The notes under the pieces were generated by a model that saw only the letters and a list, made by a program, of their open reading frames with translations, was not told the DNA's origin and did not search any database. 64,000 nt of DNA from Liolophura sinensis (lineage: Eukaryota; Mollusca; Polyplacophora; Chitonida; Chitonidae), in assembly GCF_032854445.1 (NCBI RefSeq), contig NC_088300.1, forward strand, positions 75,137,005 through 75,201,004, in the 5' to 3' direction. Numbering within the stretch: position 1 is the stretch's first letter; the number at the start of each line of letters is the position of its first letter. The position numbers were made by a program, and so were the translations under genes. Positions 50,045 through 59,400 of this stretch are shown piece after piece.

Positions 50045-53000
50045 CTGCAAAACAACCATGAAATAATTAATATCTGTCGCATTTGCACATGCATTAAAGA
50101 ATTATATACATTCACTTATAATAAAGTACTAAACAAACGCCAGTGGCAGGGGAGATAATTCTTACCCAGAAATCAGGCATCATCCTACACTCACACTTCA
50201 AGCAGTCACCCAAGTGCATTTTGCATCTCTGAATACTTCAAAACATAATGTGTTTTGATCACAATATCCATCTCATACCAAGGAGCTGTATATTCGAAAA
50301 CTGTTCTTCTAATTACTGAAATATCTCTCCTAGGAGTCTACCCATTCTTGAATAGTTGTTAGCATGAAATTTACATGTGCATCAACTTTGCACAGCTAAA
50401 GAAAAAAACACATCAAAAAATGGTTGATGTTAAAAGATTCAAATGTATGAAGATGAAATCCCAACATTCTCATAGATTTATCCTCACTAAATTTCATGAA
50501 GAAACTCTGATTACAAATGTCACTGAAACCCAAAGGCAAATTTAGTAATCCTCAATTCTGAGGATGGGAATATGATTTAGAATTTCAATCACAGGCCCTT
50601 GAGTGAAAATAAGCACCTAGCTCCTGCATGCATCATAAGCTCCCAACATTTTGACTAAATAAAACAGTCGCTCTCCAAAACGTGGAAGTGCCTTTTCTCA
50701 GATAAGAAGAATTAGGTACATTCTTTAGTCTGCAGCTGTTCTCACCTTCCTCCCCCCGTTCTCCTCGTTCACGGCTCCTCCTCCTTTCACGGCTCCTCCT
50801 GCGGCGAGGACTCCGGCTTCGTGATCGACGCTTCCTCTCCCGACTTCTACTCCTTCGGCGCACTTCACGGTCCCGCGGCTCACGTTCCCGGCTTCGCGAC
50901 CTTTCGCGACCTCGTTCATCCCGACCAAATCTGTGATACACAAGCAAACAAACTTTCATACAGTTCAAGTTTCATACAGTTTCTGCAATTTTACGATAAT
51001 ATAATGCCTGGTTTTAATATGGTACCTTTTGTCTGAAGCTGTGAATATTTAACAGACTACCTGTCTACACTATAGCTAAAGAGGCACTCTCTTTGTTACA
51101 GTTCATCAGGTATGTTAGATAAGGTCCATAAGGAAGACCATCAATATGTACACCTGTATCTGGCCATCATTAAATAGTTTCCAGCATTCTATAATCTATA
51201 CTAGAATCTGATTATATAGAAATGGATACACCATGAACTCCTCTGAATGCACATCATGATTTTACAACAGGATCTTTACACCAGAAAACCCAATAATGGG
51301 CACCTCACTTACCCAGCTACCCCTCCAGCCCCGCTAAACTCATCTCGTCCAGAGAAGCGGGTGTTTTCCTCGGGCCCACCTTTACGGGTACCACCTAGTC
51401 CTCCTCCTGAAATCAGACAACACATACAGTATAAATGTGGTTAGTTATACCCAGCTATACTTTACAGTGCAACACATACAGTACAAATGTGGTTAGTTAT
51501 ACCCAGCTATACTTTACAGTGCAACACATACAGTACAAATGTGGCTAGTTATACCCAGCTATACTTTACAGTGCAACACATACAGTACAAATGTGGTTAG
51601 TTATACCCATCCATATTGTACAGTGCAACACATACGGTACAAATGTGGTTAGTTATACCCATCCATATTGTACAGTGCAACATATACAGTACAAATGTGG
51701 TTAGTTATACCCCGCTGTACCGTACAGTGCAAAATACACAGGCCAACTGTGGCTAGTTACTGCCAGCTATACTAGCAGCAGTATAAAATATACAGTGCAC
51801 ATGCAAATAGTTACTGCAGGCTATACTGTACAGTAGAAAATATACAGTGCAAATGTGGCTAGTTACTACAGTATAAATTATAATAAGGGAATCAAAATTA
51901 GGAGATTGTGTGGAACATGGCCACCATCATTCCTAGAAAGGCAATTGAGAGAATTGATCTTCAGGCTGCTCTAATCTTAATTCATCCAGGTACAGATCAG
52001 CCTTATGTTTAAACATCCATTATATAAAAAGGTTTTGAAAAGATTTAATCTATAGTAAAACACAAACATTATAATCATTAAAAAATAAAATTTATATACC
52101 TGATACATTATCACATACGGTACATATACTACCATGTCCAGCAGCCTGATTGTACATACCTAGCCGTCGCGGTCTCCAGCCTTTAACCGTCCTCCCTCTC
52201 TCCACATCAACCAGGACACGCCGACCATCAATTTTCTTACCGTCTGCATGCTTATATGCAGCTATTAGAGAAAAAGAAAAACGCAGGTTTAAATTGTGTG
52301 ACTTAGTACATCTGAACGCACCTACCACACAGAGACTGGGTGAAGACTTACAATGCATGGTACAGTTCACATCTGCAACTGTTTGTGTCACCCAAATCAG
52401 GGGAGCAAACTCTATCAGCCGTCCACCATCATTTTGCATCAATTGATTCTGAGCTTTATCTTGCCTTTATGGTCAATGCAACCAAATTATCTGAAGTAAA
52501 AATAGCCATGAAAACACTGATGGTTTCATCTTAAGCTGGCTCCTCTGAGACCTCTGTGTGTGGGTTAAATAAAGGGGAATCTAGCTCTCATGGGCTTGGC
52601 TAGAAGTCCTGTCTGTGAGACAGTGTGTGAATAGTTGCCTGTAAACTGGACAGCCAGTGAACACTCGACCTGATAATGACCGCGAGATTGATCAAGTGTG
52701 TGTGGCTGAGTGGTCCTGTACAAGGACTTCTGGACCAGCATGGCAGCCAGTTGGTCCGACCGTGATCTAGACATCAGTAATGGTCGGCTGTATCACACAA
52801 GACACCAGAGCTGGGCTCCTAGTACACATCTCCAAATATGGCTGATATATATACTGATCACCAAATTCCATTCTTCAAAATCATATTTTAATCACCTTAT
52901 AATAAGCGCATAAAAGAAACCCATGAGAGATGATCTCCCCTTTATTTTAACAGAACAGGTGTCCATCCATGTGGCATCACAACTGGGTCCAGTTCCTGAA

Positions 53001-56000
53001 AGCAAATTAACTTTGTGCTGATGGTCTCCAGTCACAGCTAACGGCCTATATCTACCTGTGAACAAAGATTTACTCTACAAACACCACAAGGTTTTGGGGG
53101 GAAAAGGATTAATCCACGTTTGAGTTTTTAAATAGACCCAAAAAATAAAAGAAAAAAAGGTCGAAAAGAATTACGGAAAAAGTTTCAAAATGGACACCTT
53201 AGTTCACCATAAATACAAAGTTTTGATCGCAAAAACAAACATATATTAACATAAAACTTACGTCCTTTACAAACCTATTGTAGGATCCCTTTCCCTATTT
53301 TTCTCAGGACAAAGCAGAAATGGCGCAGTTCGATTCTGTCACCCGTTGCATGATTGCCCGCCGTGATTTCTACGGCTGATGTACGTGTGGTTTTGGTAAC
53401 TTACCCGGCTACTTACCTGACAAGCCTCAGAAAACAACCATATCTGTCTTAACATTGTGAAATCTGTATGACAGGATTTTCCCTACCATCCTAAAGCTCA
53501 CAAAAAATAACTGCCTCCTTATATCCCCTACACAGATATGGCTGTTTCTGGGCATAAAACCTTTACATAAAATCTTATTCTAAGAATTTGAATGCCAAAA
53601 TACATGCCACTTAATTCTATGACAAACTTGTTTCACTTCACAAATGCCTGTCGCTCATTGTCAACCCTTTACTTCTGCTTCATATTTACAACTTGTTCCC
53701 AGGATCTTAATGTTTTGAAACTAATCTGAGGAAATCAATTTTGAAGCCAAAATACTCCTTTCCTACTCTATATCAATTTTGATATTTTAAGTAATTTACC
53801 AAGGTCTTACCACACATACAAACCTATTAATGGTGAGCCTAAGTAGTGTGACTGATCAAGCGATTTGGATTTGTTAGGTCAACTTTGAGCTCTCAAGGCC
53901 CAGCATCATGTGCATCAGTCTGAAGGAAAAATAACAGAGACATTGGTTAGTGTGTACCATGCTCTATATCTTACCCTTCTCCCTATCCTTCGCCTGGCTA
54001 TGTCAATGTCAGTCTGGTCAAGTCAGGTGTGAGGGTAATGCAGGCCTTACTTCACCTGTATCAGGATTTTACATGTGCTGTCCAGTAATCAGAAAATATG
54101 TCTACTTGGTCTTGAGGTTTGTCTATCGATGAACTTGTTTCTGGATATGAATTTGACTGCAGGCTGCACAGACAGTACTGGATCGCTGTACAACCTCAAG
54201 ACAGACATTTTATCTGGGGTCAAAAAGACACAATCCTGGCCCCCAGGGTTGACACCGATGCCACTTAAAGAGTTCCTGGAGCAGGTTCTTACTTCTAGTG
54301 AAGGTCTAAGGTACTATGAAGTGATCAGGTCACAATCCTCCAGGCCTGTTTCTTCAGAAAGTCTAAGGAACAGTTTCTATAATGAGAGCCCCTATGTATA
54401 AGACCAGCCTTTCTGTCTTGATTTGATGATCTGCAATGGAATTTCAAGCTGTTCTTTAGCTCCAGGGTTACTGGGTGAAGGTCAATACCTGGTCATTAGA
54501 GAAAGTCATTGAATGGCTTGAAGGGCTGGGGCACATAAACTCGTCAGTTTAACTGAAATATTGGTCGTGTTATGACCTACACCTACTATTGCCAGGGTTT
54601 GGTCAGTATGTGATAGGATGTCCGCAGAGGTACCGTCATTAGAGCCATTGTTCAGCTGTGTTTTATCTACCAGTCACTATACTACTGGTCATTGCCAGCA
54701 AATGCTGAGCACTGATGCTTTGATTCCATGAGATACTATGAATTTGCACCATGAAGCAACATTGATTGTGGCTTACCACCACCTTCTTTTATTATCTACA
54801 GCAAAACTTTTACAACATGTGACTAATTTAGTTTGATTTTCAGGTAGTAAAATTTTGGCTTATCACCAATCTTCTAAATTACTTGCAGGTACAGAAAACT
54901 ATCAGTGGAGTCTATATTTACACTTTACAATCACAAGTCTATAAGTGGCTTACCACCACTTCTTTACACTATGGAAAGAATACCACCACTGGCGTCAATA
55001 AGTGGCTTACCACCACTTCACAGACCTATTTACAATTTACCATCACAAGAATCTGTAAGTGGCTTACCACCATTTCCTCGCACTATCGAAAGGATACCAC
55101 CAGTGGAGTCAATAAGCGGCTTACCACCACTTCCTTACGCCATTGAAAAAATACCACCACTTCCTTACATCACTGAAAGAATACCACCACTGGAGTCAAT
55201 ACAACCACTTCCTTAAGCTATTTATAGAAATATAAATTTGAAATACCATCAGAGAATTTCAAATGTGGCTTACCACCACTTCCTTTAAATACACTATGGA
55301 AAAAATACCACTACTGAAGTCAGTACATGTACATGACTTACCACCACTTCCTTACCGTATATACAGAATACCATTACTGGATTTCAGTAAGTGGCTTACC
55401 ACCACTTCCTTACACTATCTAAAATCTACCATCACTGGATTTCAGTAAGTGGCTTACCACCACTTCCTTACACTGTCTACAAAATACAAAGACTGGATTT
55501 CAAGAAGTGGCCTACCATCTCTGTCTTACCATCATGTTCTTACGTTACACACAGACTACTCCATTAAAACTCTTCAGCATGCCTCTTGCCACCACTGTGT
55601 ATCTTCAGAAAACTATGAGTGGATTTCAAGAAGTGGCTTACGGCCTTTGCCTTACAATATGTACGCACAATACCACCCACATGACCTCTTTACATAGACC
55701 TGACTTACCATCACTTCCTTACAATATCTACAGAATACCATCAGTTGACTGTGGCATACCACTGACATTCCTGACATTCACTGGATGCCTATATGTAGAA
55801 GACAACATTCTTCATATTTTAAGAACCAACTAGCAGTCACCAAGGTTTAGCTGTTTTCTTTCACTTAAGGCAGCAAACAGACCAAGTCTCATCACACTAA
55901 CAGGCAGGCTTAAACTTCTGACACACAATGTTCTACATGTGCAAGTCTAGCTGTATGTGCTGTGGATCATTACATACTGTACCATTATAATCAAGATACT

Positions 56001-58698
56001 GTGGAAATAACAGTGAAAGATTTGAACACCCTCATTATCAAACAGAGCCACCAGTTGCAACAAAAACTGCAAACTGAAATAAATTTACACACATGGAGTC
56101 CTTTTTCAGATTATTTTCACAATCAATTCCACAATTGGCAATGTCTATTGTTTCTGTCCTGATTTTCAGAAGATCTCAGATGTAGTGAGTTCCAAGTGGC
56201 AGACCAATGTGACTACCATAAACAATAACTGCACCAATGACAAAACTATGACTTAACACTCCAGCTATAAATTCCCAAGATTTGCAACCATTAACAACAT
56301 GCATGACATCCACACGTGATCTTCAGGGTTTAGATACATTGGTGAACTTTGACAGGCAGTCATGAGCACAACTTCGCCAATTTATGTCCACTCCTTCATG
56401 CCCAATAATATTTGACTTCTGACTGTTGCCAGATTTTATCTATCGATTCACTATACACAAACTGCTTACTGCTCACCTTGATTTGCCAACATTTACAATG
56501 TTTGACTTAATTATCATTAGCTCCCTGACTATTTGCTCATGTAATATGAATGTATAGCTCACATAACCATAGCCTTATATAACCCCTTTGTAATAATATG
56601 AACTACTTGCCCACTGTTACCAATGCATTCATGCATACCGCAATGGTTTACCCTCAGGATTTCACTGTGATGTGTCTTGCACTCAAATCTGCTTAAGCCA
56701 TCATTTATGTTAATACACAATACCACCATAAGCTAACAAGTATTGTTTTCAAGTCCACCGCAGTCCATATTTAAACCTTGGGATAGAAGTCCAACAGTCA
56801 CATCCTCCAACCAAGCCTTCATGTGTAGTGCGGAAAACAAAATTCATAAACTATACATGTACATGCTATTTATTATAATTCATATCTAGCAAGATGCAAA
56901 GTGGAACTTTTCTGATCATTCCTGACAAGTAAATCCATTCCAGTTTTATAATTATATAGCAAATATATGTACAAAATCTAAAGACAGAAAATTGCTGTTT
57001 GTCTAAACACTACATTACTGGCAATGTGTTTTCATCCTGCTTAAGGATCACAATAACAGGGAAAAAAATAACTGGCAGCATTTCACTGAAGTCAAGAATA
57101 TCAATAGGATCTGCTTTGTTCATGGCACTGTAATAAACCTTTAAGCTGGAGAAAAGGCCTGCTTGTTTTTTCTTTTGGTGATGGATATGTATCCAAGCCA
57201 ACATGCTATATGGTATAATCACTGCCAAGTTAGAGGGGAATCCCAGAACAAAGCCAGGGAAGAGAACAGTCAAACTGCCAGGGACTGCAGCAGACATGGA
57301 TAAAACAATTGAGAAAATTCCAAATAAACAGAGTAACAGACTACAGCTATGATGGCGACATCTCAGAGTAAACTGTCTATCTAGACAGTGGTAATGGCTC
57401 TTGGTAAAAGATAACTACATTCCACCATCGGTCATCTGTAGCCAACAGTAAATGGTCATTTGTCTGACTGAACTAGCCACAGAAAAGATACTAACCTATG
57501 AATGTAACAGTAACACATCTCCCAATAAACAACTATACATCCTTCTGTCAACCATAAATAAAGTAGGTACAAAGCAAATGATTTACATGAAGTACTTCAG
57601 ACAAATTTTCTAGAATTAAAACCTGAAAAGCTGTAAAAAAAATTCACCATATCAAATCATGGTTTTGTCCCCTCTGCCTCTGAATTCTATTTCAGAATTA
57701 ATATTGCTGTGAAAGTATTTGTAGAGCCATGTACTAGTACACAGAATAACCTGCTGTTTTATATAACCAGCTAAACAGGAAATCTCGTACAAGAGAAGCA
57801 CAGAAGATAAACTGCCCCGTCCCCTGGGTAATGGATTATATCAGTGGTTACGTTTTCATCAATCAAGCGACAGATATTGACAGAATCCCATTACCTACGC
57901 TAACGGCCTTTACCACCATGTCGCGCTGTGTTTAGAAAACACACACTTACATATTTACTCCAAGAGCGTTGTAAAAACGTATCCTAAAGAATATGACCAC
58001 AGGGTCAGAAACTTAAATTAATGTCAGTGGAATAATACTTTCCCAATTTGATCAGAAATTTAGATTCAGGCAGTGCATCCTATTTGCCTTCCACTTTACA
58101 GTATATTAAATTACCACTAGACTTCCTGTATACAGCCATTCAGTGTATTATAGTGAAGTTAGCATTCTGTGAAGACTATTAATCCATAGCTAACAAAAAT
58201 TACTCTTTTCATCCTGCATTCTTTGATCAATCATACACAAAAGTAGTCCCCAGACATAAAGTAGTTTACAATTTCCCGTTCCCTCTTAGCTAAAACATAC
58301 CCATGAAATCAAAGAAATACTATACAAGCCATGAAAGAAAAAATATACATAGAAAGATGAGGAAAATAAAACTATGCTTGGTATACATGTACAGGCATTC
58401 AGGAACACGTCACTGTTCTGGATTTAAAAATTTCTTTCAATTTACTATCTTTTAATTTTGATCATTCCAACTATTCAGAGGACACAAAATATCTAACAGA
58501 CTTAAACCGCCCTTTCATCGCACAACCTTAAAGACCATTATCCAACTGCAATTTTTGGCCATATTTAAGAACAATGGTACCCATAAGATGGTATCTGATG
58601 GAAAATAACCACTTACAGTGCATGTCTCGTTCATGTTCATATTCAATGAAGGCGAATCCGCGCACTTTGCCGTTTCTTTGATCACGAACCTGTCGTAT
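49707..58698 (-). CDS. SNRNP70: U1 snRNP 70-kDa protein, 3' part of gene (five exons)
   Basis: Joined minus-strand exons 58617-58698, 52160-52261, 51313-51406, 50746-50930 and 49707-50044 give a continuous frame of 266 residues plus stop. The product binds stem-loop I of U1 snRNA through its RRM and helps U1 snRNP recognise 5' splice sites in the nucleus. The window covers the RNP1 half of the RRM ([15 protein letters not shown]), the family-diagnostic [20 protein letters not shown] and [20 protein letters not shown], an Arg/Ser-Arg/Glu tail, and an acidic end rich in E and D. All four internal junctions have GT-AG ends and matching phases. The N terminus, RNP2 and promoter are not in the window; the next upstream exon should end near the equivalent of YGPIKR. 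The Arg-rich tail looks shorter than in vertebrate U1-70K. Family identity is certain; exact exon use is inferred. Confidence 0.95.
50746..50930 (-). CDS. SNRNP70: SNRNP70 exon: Arg/Ser-Arg/Glu-rich domain, first part
   Basis: 185 nt, 61 complete codons. The sequence starts [20 protein letters not shown] and continues as mixed RS, RE and RD repeats such as [20 protein letters not shown]. Domains of this kind contact SR proteins and are phosphorylated. The acceptor is GTATCACAG and the donor GAAG|GTGAGA. Despite the surrounding CpG-poor introns this exon is dense in CpG because of CGN arginine codons. Confidence 0.95.
51313..51406 (-). CDS. SNRNP70: SNRNP70 exon: Gly-rich segment
   Basis: 94 nt. 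It begins by completing a glycine codon, reads [20 protein letters not shown] and then [10 protein letters not shown], and ends with GG of the next glycine. It aligns with the [16 protein letters not shown] segment of vertebrate U1-70K but lacks the Tyr/Pro-rich continuation. The acceptor is GATTTCAG and the donor CTGG|GTAAGT. Confidence 0.93.
51419..51880 (+). repeat. 52-bp tandem array in SNRNP70 intron, about 9 units
   Basis: Units of 52 bp with CAGTACAAATGTGGTTAGTT, ATACCCAGCTATACT and TTACAGTGCAACACATA. The first six or so are nearly identical, the last three diverged. It starts about 13 bp past the acceptor side of the Gly-rich exon, filling over half of the 753-nt intron. On the sense strand several units contain ATAACTAAC, which resembles a branch-point consensus. 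Confidence 0.95.
52160..52261 (-). CDS. SNRNP70: SNRNP70 exon: RRM C-terminal end and post-RRM motif
   Basis: 102 nt, phase 1 in and phase 1 out. The split serine codon (T|CT) is followed by [20 protein letters not shown] and [13 protein letters not shown], among the most conserved stretches of U1-70K across animals and plants, which contact U1 snRNA and order the C-terminal RRM extension. The acceptor is TCTCTAATAG and the donor CTAG|GTATGT. Confidence 0.96.
   Translation of the reverse strand: MHISMQTVRKLMVGVSWLMWREGGRLKAGDRDG
52262..54759 (-). other. SNRNP70: SNRNP70 large intron, 3' part
   Basis: Unique-looking intron sequence, CpG-poor (5 CpG in 53821-54420) except for the islet at 53160-53420. 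Open frames present on either strand (up to 116 codons) are either the exon itself or unconvincing. Confidence 0.7.
53256..53420 (-). other. CpG-retaining islet with three GTAAGT donors in SNRNP70 intron
   Basis: Within a CpG-poor intron, about a dozen CpG fall in 53160-53420. On the sense strand GTAAGT occurs at 53411-53416 (context CAG|GTAAGT), 53399-53404 (CGG|GTAAGT, 12 bases further on) and 53256-53261. The opposite strand also has a good acceptor-like pyrimidine tract ending in CTCAG near 53313, followed by a 19-codon ATG frame, so the strand is ambiguous. It could be an alternative exon or a regulatory element; only the motifs are directly seen. Confidence 0.3.
54760..55770 (+). repeat. 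57-58-bp degenerate tandem array in SNRNP70 intron
   Basis: Degenerate units of 57-58 bp with AAGTGGCTTACCACCACTTC, CTTACACTATCTA, AATACCATCACTGG and ATTTCAGT. CTTACCACC occurs exactly at 54772, 54949, 55006, 55063, 55120, 55269, 55337, 55395 and 55453, with variants further right. On the sense (minus) strand each gives GGTGGTAAG, a 5'-splice-site-like motif. The plus-strand open frames of 60-108 codons are repeat artefacts. Confidence 0.9.
55771..58616 (-). other. SNRNP70: SNRNP70 large intron, 5' part
   Basis: CpG-poor intron with one CpG-retaining patch at about 57781-58020. A sense-strand frame is open without stops from about 57408 to the stop at 57010 and would encode three hydrophobic stretches. 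This is more likely a result of T-rich sequence than an exon. Confidence 0.65.
57951..57983 (-). other. Candidate 33-nt poison cassette exon in SNRNP70 intron
   Basis: On the sense strand a CTGAC branch-point-like motif and CATATTCTTTAG precede 33 bases that begin GATACG and end AATAT|GTAAGT. After the preceding exon, which ends CAC T, inclusion would read CAC TGA, an immediate stop. The segment lies in a local CpG-retaining patch (10 CpG in 57781-58020) within a depleted intron. The splice motifs are seen; use as an exon is inference. Confidence 0.3.
58617..58698 (-). CDS. SNRNP70: SNRNP70 exon: RNP1 half of the RRM
   Basis: 82 nt: 27 codons plus one base. It encodes [20 protein letters not shown] followed by EHERDMH, covering beta3 with RNP1 (RGFAFIEY), whose aromatic residues contact RNA. 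The acceptor is CTCTTTTCAG on the sense strand and the donor is CACT|GTAAGT. The intron before is phase 0 and the one after is phase 1. The loop before RNP1 aligns without gaps to the vertebrate protein, which supports this start. Confidence 0.93.
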
Positions 58699-58914
58699 CT
58701 GAAAAGAGAAAGATCAAGTTTTCAATTAACCGCTGCCGTGGTTTTAAAAGGCAATATACATGTCTTGACAAGTACAGGTGTTGATCAACAGAAGGACTTA
58801 AGTGATGCAGGAAAATGACCTTTCTCTGCTGAAAAGGTCAAACATAAATAATAAGAGACACAAGGGGATATGTCAGCAAGGTACCTATCTGAAAGGCTGG
58901 ACTGCAAGGGAGCA

Positions 58915-59400
58915 GGTTGGCAGCCAGAATAGGGATGGGGATGACTGCAATAACAGGGATGTGGATGACAGCAATAATAGGGATGGGGATGGCTGCAATA
59001 ATAGGGATGGGGATGGGTACAAGAATAGAGGGGCAGCCAGAATAGGAAGAACAGGAATGGGGATGGATGCAAAAGGAGACAGAGGGGTGCCAGAACGGGT
59101 AGATGTTGGCAGCCTGAATATGGAGTGGCTTGGCTGCCAGAATATGGAGAATGGCTGCAAAAAGAGGGATGTCGATTGCTGCAAGGATAGAGAGTGGGAT
59201 GCCAGAAAGGGAGCTGGCTGGTAGCCAGAATAGGGGAGATGTCTGTCAGAATAGAGGGGATGGCTGTCAGAATAGGGAGTGGGTTTGCTGCCAGAATAAG
59301 GGGGGGGTGGGGGGGGGCTATCACAACAGGAAGGGGGATGGCTGCCTGAACAAAGGGAGAAGATGGTGCCAGAATAGGAAGGGACGAAAGGCTACCAAAG
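58915..59400 (+). repeat. G-rich tandem array of about 24 bp upstream of the RNP1 exon
   Basis: The core units are 24 bp (GGGATGGGGATGGCTGCAAT plus AATA); later units drift to GGCTGCCAGAATAGGG-like forms of 17-30 bp. Runs of G reach nine at 59310-59318. On the sense strand it is C-rich and carries many ATTGCAG and TCTGGCAG motifs resembling 3' splice sites, ending about 220 nt before the acceptor of the RNP1 exon. Frames open on both strands (up to 179 codons) follow from the repeat. Confidence 0.88.

Noticed and set aside
50725-50943. Gly/Val-rich open frame antiphase to the SNRNP70 Arg/Ser exon
   Set aside because: It is a shadow of the exon. Phase-consistent splicing supports the Arg-rich frame.
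54075-54401. 108-codon plus-strand frame in the large intron
   Set aside because: Antisense to SNRNP70, no recognised similarity, no clear splice or promoter context.
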